A model generated the notes under the pieces. It saw nothing but the letters and a program-made list of their open reading frames with translations, was not told the DNA's origin and ran no database searches. A program made the translations under genes and the position numbers. Below, piece by piece: positions 12,230 through 25,033 of a stretch of 64,000 bases of DNA. Numbering within the stretch: the stretch's first letter is position 1; the number at the start of each line of letters is the position of its first letter. The stretch covers positions 787,011-851,010 of the forward strand of contig CM035350.1 in the NCBI GenBank assembly GCA_020137815.1, written 5' to 3'. This DNA is from Hormiphora californensis (taxonomy: Eukaryota > Ctenophora > Tentaculata > Cydippida > Pleurobrachiidae).

Positions 12230-12468
12230 CTGCGGTAGAGAGTCGTTCATCATCCAGACTGTACCTCTTCTTCATCTGGCACACTGTTATCGGCCTCATT
12301 ATCTCCAACAAGTCACCTTCCTATAGACAAAGGGAGGGGAGGAGGAGGTTAGTACTTGTATAGTCAGGAGTATAGTCAGGAGATCAGGGAGAAGGGTTGT
12401 TGGCGGGAGTTAGGCCCGGGGGGGGGGGGGGGGGGGATGTGATACACGCTACTTACACAACGAGACAT
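12230..12468 (-). CDS. Possible 5' end of an unidentified gene (two small exons)
   Basis: ATG TCT CGT TGT at 12468-12457 is followed by GTAAGT. After an intron with a CTATAG acceptor, exon 12320-12230 adds 30 codons ('GDLLEIMRPITVCQMKKRYS', ending 'LDDERLSTA') plus one base before a GTTAGA donor. Both splice joins fit phase 0. I found no convincing next exon between 12,229 and 8,573. The outgoing phase (1) does not fit direct splicing to the villin-like first exon, so a separate gene or a missed exon is needed. The family is not recognised. The putative start lies less than 200 bp from a long (GA)n tract. Confidence 0.35.
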
Positions 12469-12657
12469 AACACAAACTAGAGGATTTTGCAGCTTGTACC
12501 ACAGTATTCAACAGAGACAAACAACAAAAGTTTCGATTTCACAGATGAAATAGAAATCCAGGAAGTGACTGTCAGATGCCTGACAGGAAAGAGAAACTGG
12601 TACTGATGGTGGAAACAAAGAGGGATACATCTAGTCATGAACAATGAACGGGAAACG

Positions 12658-12659
<2 letters not shown>

Positions 12660-12706
<47 letters not shown>

Positions 12707-12708
12707 TG

Positions 12709-12797
<89 letters not shown>
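12660..12797. repeat. (GA)n microsatellite at the left boundary of the large duplication
   Basis: About 70 GA units are interrupted only by a TGTGTTGTGT segment near 12705-12714. The homology between the two large duplicate copies begins within this tract. Confidence 0.95.
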
Positions 12798-12802
<5 letters not shown>

Positions 12803-14703
12803 GTACTCCTCCAAATAGGAACAATGAACATTTCATTGTAGCAGTTTTCAAAGGCCTGCAGAGAAGCAAACATATACTAGCTGGAGTGTGAGAAGAAATA
12901 AAAGTAGAAACAAACAAACATCAACAGTTTGAAAATAGAGGTCAACGGGAGATGTAAAAGCAATTAGTGATTGAAAAGCACAGATCTTTAGAACTAGAAA
13001 GTAAGGCATATTTTACAATTAACTTTCAGATTAACATAATTACGATTACTATAAATCAGGATATTATATAAGACGTATAACTAAGTTGTTCAGAGAGAGG
13101 CATAAGTAGTGGTCCTATAACCACAAGATTACAAATGATACTCACAATTAAGGAACAACATTGAGAACTTTATTTACAGAACGGGGGAAGAAAGTAGTAG
13201 GCCTGGATCAGGGAGGTTCAGCGGGTTCAATTTGTCAACATTCACTTCACACTCTTTATATGCACTTTGCAGACACCTTCCTATTCATATATAAAGACTC
13301 CCCCAACGGCAACAGCTAATTCCACAATGAAAAGACCGGGACAATGATCTTTGAAAAGACTCACCCCTCCTTCTCTCTCTCTCTCTCTCAGCTCCTCTCT
13401 CTCTAGGAGAAGCCAACAACGAGAACAACAAAAAGATGACACCAAAATGATATCTGCTATAACGAGACTAACCAGAGTCCTTATCTTTACCTCGGAATTA
13501 GGACAGAAAACTGGGGATCAAGTTGTGTGCCCTCTGTGTGGGATCGATAGAGGGGTGATTTTGCTGGTGTCTGTTCAAGGGAGGCTGTTCAGTAATGTGT
13601 GTCATTAGTAAACTTAGTTCGGAGCGGTACAATTACATAGAACACAGATCAGACAGCGATAGGAAATGCAGAGAGAGAGAGAGAGAGGGGAGAGAAACAC
13701 ACAGACACTGCTAGTGTGAAGTGTCTTAGATAGTGTCTTAGACAGAATAACTCGTCATTCGTCATTCGTGACCCACATAATGAACGGTGTCCGGATATGT
13801 TAGAGGAGATTAAAACTAAATACTAGATCCAGTAGGATTCTAAACTACATTATACATTTCCGATACATGATCGAAGAATGCATGATTAAGCTCAATTCTA
13901 AAAGTATACAAATCGCTTTCCTGTTCCAAAGAGTATTACTGTCGACATAGCTATTAATACTACCGGTAAACACCATGATTGCAGCCTAACGACTGGAAGG
14001 TCGCTGTATTGGCCATCATCGTGATGCTTTTACTTAGCGAAGATTCGCCACATAATACCCTCTCAAATATCAAATATACTAATAACTATCTATTTCTTGG
14101 CTCTTTCATTTAACCATCATGCTAAATTTTGACTCTCCACTCCCATTATCTCTTTCTCCTAAATTCATAACAGCAGGCCATATGAACTCTGGATGAAATG
14201 AAGATGGAGAATCATTACTGGTAATTTGGAAGAGAGAAATATAATTGGAGAGAATGTTCATTAGTACTGCAAGCAATGAACAAACTGCTACTACTGAGGA
14301 GTCAGTTACTGTAAAAGTAGGAGTCACGCAGGGACAGGGACAGCTTAGCCCGAAATTGGAATCAATGTCCGCACCAATTTGTAGAGTTTCAACCCACGTC
14401 GGACCGTACTTTGAGATCTCTCACGCGGAAATTGAGCCACACATTTCGGAATGTAAAGGTAAGTATAATCATTTATATATACACGTATAGTGTAAAATAA
14501 TGAGCACGCACCAAAAGCCTACGCTGACTACTCATTCGCACTTTCAAAAAGTGCTACGTACAAAACACGAGCATACAAAACACCAACCAGACAACCCCCA
14601 CACAACACGAAATACGAAACACGACATCACAAAAACACGAATCATATACCGCGAAAATTCAAAACACCTAACCTATTAAAAGAAAAATCACACGCCATAA
14701 CCC

Positions 14704-15400
14704 CAGGGACGGCGCTGGTTGCGGGGTCCGGGTGTCCGCGGACACCCAGACCAAAAAAGGACGGGAAGAGAAAAGAAGAAAAATGAAAACAAAAAACAAA
14801 AACAATTTGAAAAAAAATCGTTGAAACTGCCGAAAATTTTGGATTGCGCGCAGCCGGGTGTCAGGAGCGTGCCTGGGCACCCAGGGTTCAGCGCGCACCT
14901 GTCGCACGGCCGAGCTAAAGTCCGGATTTTTTGAAGTTGTAACCCCCCCTTCTAGTGCGCCAGGGACGGCGCTGGGCCTGGCCAGCAAGTCCTGGGATGT
15001 CCGGGGACAGGTGCGAGCCCTCGGTAAGGGCGGGTGGGGGGTGAATTGGAAACCCCACAGCCGGGGTCCAGGTGGCGAGCCCCGCCAGGGGGTGTAGGGG
15101 GCAGAGCCCCGCAGGCAGGGGGTTCCACGGGGATGCAAGCCCCCGGTGGAGGTGAGGGGGCAAAGCCCCCCGAAAATTTCGCACATTTGGAGGCGTTTTA
15201 AACGTTTTAAGCATTTCTGGAACTCTTTGTGTGAAAAATGGAAAAAAAAAAGATTTGAATTGCAAGGTTTCTGTTCACAAGAGAAAAAAAAAAACTCATC
15301 CGAGCGTGCACACAAACTTTCTGGGTGAACAGGACACCCTGGTCATTGTCTCAAAATGCACGGTGGCGGCGCGGAAGAACCCTCTTTATGCTCTGCACGT
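14704..15400. mobile_element. GC-rich repeat modules with CAGGGACGGCGCT ends (hAT-like), orientation A
   Basis: CAGGGACGGCGCTGG occurs at 14704 and again at 14961. Each marks one module: the first contains GTGTCCGCGGACACCC and a GATTGCGCGCAGCCGGGTGT phrase; the second contains tandem G/C-rich boxes of the type GGGGC..AGCCCC and an A-rich tail. Inverted copies lie at 18,546-19,232. CAGGG-type termini are typical of hAT transposons (family knowledge). No transposase is seen, so these would be non-autonomous. The block falls in the 1.1-kb segment present in only one copy of the large duplication. Confidence 0.55.
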
Positions 15401-17277
15401 GAGTTTACGGTTGAGCCGCAGATGAACCTGGGGTCGGCAACACAGTGGACCACGCGGACAGTTTTTTTGAGCCCACCGAATTGCACGCGCAAATCAATGT
15501 CCGCGCGCACCATTTGTAAGAGTTTTCAATCTCTTTACATAGCGCGTTCTGGGAAATCTATGTGAAATACTTTGCGCGCTATTTTCTCTTCACAGAGTGT
15601 TCCAGTGTGTACAACGCGAATCTTTATGGGGGGTGTGAGCACCCGATACACTCTGATCTGTTTAGTGGTTCCTAAATTTGCCGGAATTTTTAGTATCAAG
15701 TTCACAAATTACACAGTTAACATCCCAAACATACGTGTGCAGAAGAATTCCCATTCGTGGGTCCTCCTTTTATAATTTATGAACGCTAGCCTTCTCCCGT
15801 TCTCTCAACTTTCACTACCTCACTTTGGCACAGAGTGATTACCGTGATTATTTAGCAATGATAAGTTACTCCTCGGGCTGTGTGAATGTGATGATTACGA
15901 TTTTCTGAAAGGGATCTCACAACTAAAATTGACGTTTCATCTCATGACTTCTTATTTATGCTTAATGAGAGGTAAGAGTTACTTGCAACAATAAGCATGA
16001 TTTGGATTTATAGTTGCGGATTTGACTGTGAAGTGCAAAACCCACGGTGTTCTAACTCACCTCTCCTCTCCCCAGATCTCCGCGATTTGCATGGGGTTAG
16101 ATGTGCCTGAGCTGAGATGTGATTCGGTTAGTGGTGCCTTGATGTCTGATGAGGAATCAAAACACACCCAGTTCGAAGAGTAAACTCTTTAACCACGATA
16201 CAAGAGTTTCTGCTGACCGATAACTTAAAAAAAATGGTAGGAGGTTAAAGTAGTGATTCGGGAGTCTGTTGGGTTAGGTTATCTGTTTGAGTTTTTTTGA
16301 GTTAGTTATTTGTTTTGTGTTTACTACTATGAGAAAGTAAGATGTAGAGTTTATTGCAAAGAATTAGCCATTGGGTTTATGGTTTTTTTTGCTTATCTCC
16401 TGTGTTGGTAACCCACGGCCACACTGTTTCTAAACACCATCCCCCCCCCCCGGTGCTGCCACCCCCCCCAGGTGATGATCCCATATGTGTATGTGATCCC
16501 AATATGTGTACAGTATACGTAACTCCCGCGAGTGGGTCATGTGTAATGGGTGGAGATAGAGAATTACCAAAGAATGGATGAGAAACAGTCACAATTGGTC
16601 TGGGAAGAGTATACCCCAGAGTGAAGAAAGAGCTTTTTGTTTCGGCTCTGAGCTGAGAGCAGGAGATTAGAGAATGGATGAGAGGGTGATTTGGTTTCTT
16701 CGTGATTGACGGGGAGCAGGAGGTCCAAACCACACCACCCAAGTTAATTATGGGAACTGGACCTTCTGAGGGGACATTAAAAAATGGTAGGTCAGGTAAT
16801 AAGTAGTGGTGCCTTTGTATGAGGTTTTATTAATTCTTAAGAAAGAGAGTGTAGAAGAGGCTCACGTTGAGAGGAGCGTCGAGAGAGGAGGAGAGAGAGA
16901 GAGGAGATAGAGTAGAGAGTGATAGATAGCTGGATAGGGAGCGTGAGAAGAGCAGAGTAGAGATGAGAGAAGGATGCTTTGTAGAGAGCAGGGAGAGAGA
17001 GACGAGCGAGTGAGAGAGGGAAGTAGAGAGAGAGCGAGGCGTAAGCGAGCGAGATAGCGAGAGATCGAGAGAGGCGAGAAGAGAGGAGATTAAGAGAGAG
17101 AGATAGAGAGACGCGAGTAAGAGAGGGGACGACGCGAGCGCGAGAGCTAAGAGAGATAGATAGAGCGAGAAGATGAGCGTCTAGAGCGGATCAGAGAGAT
17201 AGCGAAGTAGATAGAGATCTAGATATAGCGATCGAGAGAGTAGCGCGCAGATCGAGAGAGATACGTATTGAGAAGAG

Positions 17278-17294
17278 CTCTATCTATCTCTCTC

Positions 17295-17358
<64 letters not shown>

Positions 17359-17400
17359 GCTCTCTTACTCTCTCTCCTCCTCTCTCTCTCTCTCTCTCGA
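17278..17400. repeat. (CT)n microsatellite in duplication copy 1
   Basis: Near-continuous CT repeats with a few TTT/CTCG interruptions. The matching place in copy 2 (about 23,790-23,890) is much shorter and degenerate. Confidence 0.9.
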
Positions 17401-18545
17401 CTTACCCTTCTTTTCAGGTAACAGTAGGATATAGGCTCCTTGAAGTGCAAACCGCAAGATAGTGGTTGCAGTGAGAACTTATCATATGTTCACAAGATCG
17501 TCGGACCAATTCAAGGGACACATTGCGTTTCATTACGGGGTGTGTTGTGATTTTCAAACTTTGGGTCTGTTGCACCGTAGTGAAGAAAATGAAGTTCGTC
17601 CCGAGGTGCCATAAATGTTATGTACCCGGATAGATAGGATAATCGATTTGCTTTCGTGAAAGAGTTGTAAACATATATTCAGAGCGTGTGTAACTTATTA
17701 GTAATCCGAATTATTAACAATTAAACCCCATGTTTCTATTTGTTTCCGGCGTGAGGAAGGGTGTATTCTGGCCCGTTGAGAAATTAGGCCAGGGTGTGGG
17801 AAGAGGGGAGGAAAAGTCTCCTCTTTAATTTCCGTGAATTTTAAAATCTCAAACATGACAAATCCTTGTGTTTTACCACGGCTCGTTGCCAGATGCACTA
17901 CAAGCTCGAATGGTTACTCATATTTTAATTTCAATTATTCTGTGCCCAATCACAATATCTTCGGTGGGAAAATACTGGGATTGTCTCATCTCCACACTGA
18001 GTCCTGAGAGCTCTTAAATGGGGAAAGTTCAACTCTCCGCACAAACACTAGCTGGATATGACCGCGCGAGCTGTACAAACGGAGTACAAACGTGAGTATT
18101 GTAAGCACTCGTTTAGAACGTTCTTTCCTTCCACGCGCAGTGTTCCCGCGAAACTCAGTGGGTTCACACCCATCACCACAATCACCATTGTTCCAATTAT
18201 GAGAAAACTAGCATAGGGCGGAGTAAGATTTTTTTTGGAGGTTAAAGGGGGACTTCCAACGCTTCTTTCAGTAGCTGCATGATACGCTACTCGATAGGCG
18301 TGTTGCTTTATTTTCCACAATGGTCAAAATCACTATTGTTGATCTGCTGGGCTAAATAAGCACATTTACGCCTACCCAATCAAGCTGCATACACCTAGAA
18401 CAATTCCCTAACAGTCAAAAAAAACTTGGGGTTTCAAAGGTTTCTGGTTTTCCTGAAAAAGGCAAAAAACGACAGGTCATCGACCGCGCAAATGTCAGTC
18501 GCGCAAACCGTTTGTCCCAAATCGCGCGTTTGGGTCCACTGTGCG

Positions 18546-19232
18546 GCAGAGCTCCGGACACCCGGCTGCGCGCAAATCCAAAATTTCGCAGTTTTCACCG
18601 ATTTTTTTCAAATTCTTTTTGTTTTTTTCCATTTTTTCTTCTTTTCTCTCTCCGTCTTTTTGGTCTGGGTGTCCGCGGACACCCGGACACCCACGAGCGC
18701 CGTCCCTGTCGTGCGCGGAATGTTTTTGCGAGTCACATCACATGTTAACGTGTGGTGTGCGCGTCAAAATTGATAAATTTCACATGCGCGGTCATTTTGG
18801 GGTGACAACTTCAAAAAATCCGACTTTAAAGAGGGTTCTTCCGCGCGCCACAGTGCATTTTGACGTGACCAGGGTGTCCGGTTCACCCAGAAAATTGTGT
18901 GTGCGCGCAGATGATTTTTTTTCTCGTGATCAGGAAACTTTCATCTTTTTTTCCATTTTTCACAAAAGGAGTTCAGAAATGCTTAAAATCGTTTAAAAAC
19001 GCCTCAAAATGTCCGAAATTTTCGGGGGGGGCTTCGCCCCCTCAACCCCCACCGGGGCTTGCAGCCCCTGGACCCTGCCTGCGGGGGCTCTGCCCCCTAC
19101 GCCCCCGCCGGGGCTGCGCCCCTGGACCCTGCTTGTGGGGGGTTTCACCCCCCACACCCCCTGACCGAGGCTGCCGCCCCTGGCCCCGGACACCCAGGGA
19201 CTTGCTGGGCCGACGGCCCAGCGCCGTCCCTG
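18546..19232. mobile_element. GC-rich repeat modules ending AGCGCCGTCCCTG, inverted relative to 14,704-15,400
   Basis: Two modules end in GCGCCGTCCCTG, at 18,708 and 19,232. The first carries CCGGACACCCGGCTGCGCGC and GTCCGCGGACACCC. The second runs from GGGTTCTTCCGCGC through GGTTCACCCAGAAA and TTCAGAAATGCTTAAAA to GC-rich boxes. These are reverse complements of the modules at 14.7-15.4 kb but in a different order. The segment begins exactly where similarity to duplication copy 2 stops, and copy 2 itself stops at a CAGGGAC (25,034). Confidence 0.55.
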
Positions 19233-20540
19233 CATAACCCCAACCCAGGGGTGGTGCATGGCTCTCAGCCAGGGCGTCCTCCCTGGATACTAAGGGTGTG
19301 AGCCGTGAAGCAACATTTTTGAAAGAGTCTGGACTCTGGGGCATTGGCATACGTTGCAGGCCCCTTATAATATAATATAAGGGGCCTGGAGGGAATACCG
19401 CGCTAGGGGGGGAATACATAATCAATCATATCTCCGGTTCCAGTTAAGGTACAAAAATCGTTTTGGTAGCGTTGGAAAGAGGAAGATAACAGCTTTCAAA
19501 TGCAACCGGTTTCAGGTCTCTATCTTATCAGGAACAGGAGATATGAACCAAACTCCGCAAAATCGAGTGCGGTAAAATAAAAAAATTCGAGATTTTAATT
19601 CAAATTTGAAACAAAGTGTCCCTGCAGGGATCTGTGACGTCACTTTTTGAAAACAACCAATCTTTGAACGGCTATTGCTCAGCTTCCTGAAGTCCAATTT
19701 ACTTCTCTCAAAAACAGCAAGGTAGATAATTGTCAGATCTAACAGCTAGTGAAAGAATCAAGTCAAACGGACTTCAGGGGCCAAAGTTATAAGCACCGCC
19801 GTTTTTTCGCTCGCAAAGTTATCTTCGACCCAGCCGGGCCCGTCCTGAGCTCAGGCCAAACGCGCGCGCGGCATTCCCTTCAGTCCCCTCGTTGCGGGGG
19901 TGCGCGCATGAGGGGGCTGCAGCGCATTCCAATCTGGGGCATTTTTTCAAATCTGGCTGAAAAGAAATCTGTCGCTTAACTTGAATTAACGGAAAATAGT
20001 TAAAAAGCGTCGCTATTAATGTAACACGCGAAATATGTCTGGATACAAATGGTTAAAACGCTGCCAAAACTTCAATTTCTTAAGCCGCGCGCTGATAAAT
20101 TTGTTTTCGGTCAGGTGAAATCGCCCAAACTTTTTTTTCTTCTTTGAATCACCATTTTCTCCCTTTGTCGCAATGAAAAGTGTCCTGGACACACAGAACA
20201 GTGTTCAGTAGACAGCCTAGCTTCACCACAGCCGCAACCCGAACCCTAGCCGTAAACCTAACTTTACTTTAGGCTTTAGCCCTAACCCTAAAAGGCCGTG
20301 ATGTTGACACTCAAAACACGTTTCCCGTTACAATCTGTGTGTTTCAAGGAAAATGTTAAAATATTAATATATATATATATTGGTAGTATTATAATCTTTC
20401 CACGATTTGAACCAATTTCTTTTAGCGATGAAGGCCAAGGAAGAAGCAAAAACTTCAACAATCTTCATCAGAGGCCTCAACACTGGCACAGATTCTGACA
20501 AGCTCACCGAAACATTTACATCTTTTGGTGGTTTTTAGAA
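19233..20540. other. Spacer between duplication copies
   Basis: No gene is seen. It contains a 32-bp inverted repeat (19,357-19,388) and a short telomere-like CCCTAACCCTAA stretch near 20,280. An A/T-rich part near 19,420-20,150 begins ATCATATCTCCGG, a style typical of old repeats. Confidence 0.5.
19357..19388. repeat. 32-bp near-perfect palindrome with 13-bp arms
   Basis: CAGGCCCCTTATA and TATAAGGGGCCTG are perfect complements around a six-base centre. It is not followed by a gene end that it could obviously terminate. Confidence 0.85.
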
Positions 20541-20559
20541 ATTGTCAGCCCCCATTTGT

Positions 20560-23500
20560 GAGAGAGAGAGAGAAATAGTAATCCTTCAAATAGGAACAAT
20601 GAAACATTTCATTGTAGCACCGTTTTCAAGGACTGCAGAAGAAGCAAACATAACTAGCTGGGATGTGAGAAGAGAAAAGAAAAAGATAGAACAAACAAAA
20701 CATCAACAGTTTGAAAATAGAGGTCACGGGGAGAGTAAAAGCAATTAGTGAATTGAAAAAGCACAGATCTTTAGAACTAGAACGTAAGGCATATTTTACA
20801 ATGTAACTTTCAGTATTAACATAATTACGATACTTATAAATGGATAGTATATAAGGGACGGTATAACCTAAGTTGTTCAGAGAGAGGCATAAGTAGTGTC
20901 CGATACCACAAGATTACAAATGATACTCCATTAAGGAACAAACATTGAGAACTTTATTACAGAACGGGGGAAGAAGAAAGTAGTAGGCCTGGATCCGGGA
21001 GGTTAGCGGTTCAATGTCAACATTCACTTCACACTCTTTATATGCACTTTGCAGACACCCTTCCTTTCATATATAAAGACTCCCCAAACGGCAACAGCTA
21101 ATTCCACAATTGAAAAGACCGGGACAATGATCTTTGAAAAAGACTCACCCCTCTTCTTCTCTCTCTCTCTCTCAGTCCTCTCTCTTAGGGAGAAGCCAAC
21201 AACGAGAACGAAAAAAGATGGACACCCAAATGATATCTGCTTATAACGAGACTAACCAGAAGTCCTTATCTTTACCTCGGAATTAGGACAGAAAAAATGG
21301 GGATCAAGTTGTGTGCCCTCTGTGTGGGATCGATAGAGGGGTGTGATTTGGAGGTGTCTGTCAAGGAGGTGTTCAGTAATGTGTGTCATAGAGTAAAATT
21401 GTTCGGAGCGGTAACAAGTACAGAGAACAAAGACAGACAGCGATAGGAAATGCAGAGGGAGCTCAGCTGGAGAGAGAGAGAGAGAGAGAGGGGAGAGAAG
21501 ACAAACAGACACTTGCTAGTGTGGAAGTGTCTTAGATAGTGTCTTAGAAGAATAACTCGTCATCGTCATTCGTGACCCACATAATGACGGTGTCGGATAT
21601 GTAGAGGAGATTAAAACTAAATAATAGATCCAGTAGGATTCTAAATACATTGATACATTTCACGATACATGATCGAAGAATTGCATGAGTAAGTCAATTC
21701 TAAAAGTATACACATCGCTTTCCTGTTCCAAAGAGTATACGGTCGACTAGGATTAATAACTACCGGTAAACACCAGATTGAGCTAAGACTGGAGTCGCCG
21801 TTGTATTGGCCATCTCGTAGATGCTTTTGATGTTTACTTAGCGAAGATTCGCCACATAATACCTCTCAAATATCAAAAATATACAATAAACTATCTATTT
21901 CTTGGCTCTTCATTTACAATCATTGCTAATTTTGAACTCTCCACTCCCATTATCTTTTCTCCTAAATTCATAACAGCGTAGGCCATAGAACTATGGATGG
22001 AATGAAGATGGAGAATCATACTGGTTTTAATTTGGAAGAGAGAAATATAAATTGGAGAGACTGTTCATTAGTACTGCAAGCAATGAACAACTGCTACTAC
22101 TGAGGAGTCAGTACTGTTAAAAGTAGAGCACGCCGGCAGCACAGGGACCCACGCGGAACAGTTTTTTGAGCCCACCGAAATTGCACGCGCAAATCAATGT
22201 CCGCGCGCACCAGTTGTAAGAGTTTTCAATCTTTTACCATGCGCGAGTTCTGGGAAATCTCTGTGAAATACTTTCGCGCATTTTCTCTCACAGAGTGTCC
22301 CAGTGTGTACCGAATCTTTATGGGGGTGTGAGCACCCGAATACACTCTGATCTGTTTAGTGTGTTCCAACATTTGCCTGAATTTTTAGTATCAAGTTCCA
22401 AATAAATACACAGTTAATTCAACATACTCGTGCAGAAATTCCCATTTCGTGGGTCCTCCTTTTATAATTGTATGTAACGCTAGCTTCTCCCGTTCTCTCC
22501 ACTTTACACACCTCAACTTGGCACAGAGATGGATTATAACGTGATTATTTAGCAATGATAATGTACTCCTCGTGTGTGTGAATGTGATGATTACGTTTCT
22601 GAAAGGGGATCATCACAACTACAATTGACGTTTCATCTCACTGATTCTCTATTTATGTTACATGAGGAGGTAACGAGTTACTTGACAACAATAAAGCATG
22701 ATTTGGATTTATAGTTGCGGATTCGAACGTGTAAGTGCAAACCCACGGCTGTTCTAACTCACCTCTCCTCTCCCCAGATGCTCCGCGATTGCATGGGGTA
22801 GATGTGCCTGGCTGAAGATGTGATTTGCGGTTAGGGTGCCTTGAGTCTGATGAGGAATCAAAACACACCCAGTTCGAAGAGTAAACTCTTTAACCACCTT
22901 GATACAAGAGTGTCTGTGACGATAAACTTCAAAAAAAATGGTTAGGTAATAGAGAGCTGTGTAGGTTATCTGTTAGTTTTTTTGGAGTTAGTTATTTTTG
23001 TGTTTACTACATGAGAAAGTAAGTAGAGTTTATTGGCAAAAAATTAGCCTTTGGGTTGTATGGTTTTTGCTATGATTCTCCCTGTGTGTAGGTAACACCA
23101 CGGCCCACCACTGTTCTAAACTCACCACCTCCCCCCCCCCCGTGCTCCCCCCCCCCAGGGACCCCCCCCCCCCCCCTCCCCCCCCCCCCCCTTGCCCATA
23201 TGTGTACAGTTACGTACCCCGCAGGGTCAGTGTGGTGGTAGAGAATTACAAAGATGATAGAAACTCACAATGGCTGGGATATACCATGGGGGAAGAGATT
23301 TGTTGGCCTGAGCTGAAGCAGGAGATTAGATGGATGAGTGATTCTTATTGACGGGGACAGGAGGTCCAAACACCACCACCCAAGTTAATTATGGGACCCC
23401 TTTCTGAGGGACTTACAAATGGTAGGGTAATAAGTAGTGGTGCCTTGTTGAGGTTTTATTAAATCTAAGTAAAGGATGAGTCACGTGACGTCGAAGGGGG

Positions 23501-25033
23501 GAGTGGAGAGAGGAAGAAGTCTGGTAGGAGGTGGAGGCGAGTAGGAGAGAGAAGATGCTGAGAGAGCAGGAGAGAGAGAGAGAGTGAGAGAGGGAAGAGA
23601 GAGAGCGAGGGTAGCGACGAGAGCAGGAAGAGAGCAAGAGGAGATAGGGAGAGTGAGAGACGCGAGTAGAGAGGAGACCGAGCGCGGATAGGAGAGAAGA
23701 GGAGAGATGAGCGTAGGACGGACAGAAGATAGCGAAGTAGAAGAGCTAGAAAGCATCGAGATAGGCAGTATCGGAGACGTATTGAAAGAGCTTTCTCCCT
23801 CTCTTCCTTTCTGTCTTCTCTCTCTCTCTTCTCGCTGCTCTATTCTTCTCTCGCCATCTATCGTCTCGCTGCTCTCCTGAGGCTTTCTCTCGCACTTACC
23901 CTTCTTTTCAGGTAACAGTAGGATATAGCTCCTTGAAGTGAAACCGCCATGATTAGGGTTGTCAGTAGAGAACTTATACATTATGTTACAAGATCGTCGG
24001 ACCAATTCAAGGGACACATGCGTTATTACCGGGGTGGGTGTGTTTCAAACTTTTGTGTCTGTTGCACCTGTAGTGAGAAAATGAGTTCGTCCCGAGTGCC
24101 TAAAATGTTTCTTGTTACCCGGATATATAAGTAATCGATTTGCTTTCTGTGAAAGAGTTTTAAACACATATTTCAGAGCTGTGTGTAACTTATTAGTAAT
24201 CCTACTTATTACAAAAATTAAACCCCATGTTTTATTTGTTTCCGGGCTGTGATAGGGTTTTATTCTGGCCGTGTGAAATTAGGCCAGGGTGGTGGAAGAT
24301 GGGGAAAAGTCTCCGCGATTTCCCGTTGAATTTTAATTAAAATTTCAAACATGACAAATCCTGTGTTAAACGGCTCGTTGCCAGTAGCACTACAAGCTCG
24401 AATGGTTACTCAATTTAATTCAATTATTCTGTGCCCAATCACAATATCTTCGGTGGGAAACTACTGGGATTGTCTCACCTCCACACTGAGTCCTGAGAGC
24501 TCTCAAATGGGGAAGTTAAAGCCCTCCGCACAAACAATAGATGGATTATGACCGCGCGAGCTGTAAAACGTGAGTACAAACGTAAGTATTGTAAGCCACC
24601 TCGTTAGAAACGTTTTCTCCACGGCATGTTCCCGCGAAACTCAGGGGGTTCACCCTCCCCACAATCACCATTTCCAATTAGAGAAACTGGGATAGGCAGT
24701 AATTTTTGAGTCATAAGATTTTTTTGGAGTTAAAGGGGGACTTCCAACGCTTCTTTCAGTAGGGCTGATGATACGCTACTCGATAGGCTGTTGCTTTATT
24801 TTCCACAATGGTCAAAATCACTATTGTTGATCGTGGGCTTAAATAAGCACATTTACGCCTACCCAATCAAGCTGCATACAACCTACAACAATTCCCTAAC
24901 AGTCAAAAAAAACTTGGGGTTTCAAAGGTTTCTGGTTTTCCTGAAAAAGGCAAAAAACGACAGGTCATCGACCGCGCAAATGTCAGTCGCGCAAACCGTT
25001 TGTCCCAAATCGCGCGTTTGGGTCCACTGTGCG
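20560..25033. repeat. Large direct duplication, copy 2 (about 4.5 kb)
   Basis: This is the shorter copy of 12,780-18,545. It starts in a short GA run, lacks the CAGGGACGGCG modules present in copy 1 (junction near 22,130-22,152), and ends at CAGGGAC. It differs from copy 1 by frequent single-base indels and homopolymer changes, including a cytosine-only patch near 23,120-23,190. Frames seen in copy 1 are not conserved here. Confidence 0.85.

Larger units (their letters stand above)
12780..18545. repeat. Large direct duplication, copy 1 (about 5.8 kb)
   Basis: This segment recurs in the same order and orientation at about 20,560-25,033. Shared anchors include GGAACAATGAA next to the (GA)n tract, the AGGCATAAGTAGTG phrase (13,100 and 20,888), GATTCGCCACATAATACC (14,045 and 21,848), TCGGACCAATTCAAGGGACA (17,502 and 23,997) and a near-identical 18,420-18,545 end. 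Copies differ by very frequent one- or two-base indels. Copy 1 carries about 1.1 kb (roughly 14,330-15,445) absent from copy 2. A few short exon-like frames occur (for example after a CCCCAG at 16,075), but none keeps its frame in the other copy, so I call no gene. The stretch 16,850-17,270 is degenerate GA/CGAG simple sequence. Confidence 0.85.

Noticed and set aside
12477-12917. Leu/Ser-repeat and Arg/Glu-repeat frames on both strands
   Set aside because: They are translations of a (GA)n microsatellite.
14668-15315. 215-codon minus-strand frame, also similar frames at 18.5-19.4 kb
   Set aside because: They lie within GC-rich repeat modules that recur in inverted orientation; no protein family is recognisable.
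15572-16185. Exon-like frames in duplication copy 1 (for example after CTTCACAG at 15,597, a GTAAGAG donor near 15,970, and after CCCCAG at 16,075)
   Set aside because: Reading frames are not kept in copy 2, products are not recognisable, and joins give early stops.
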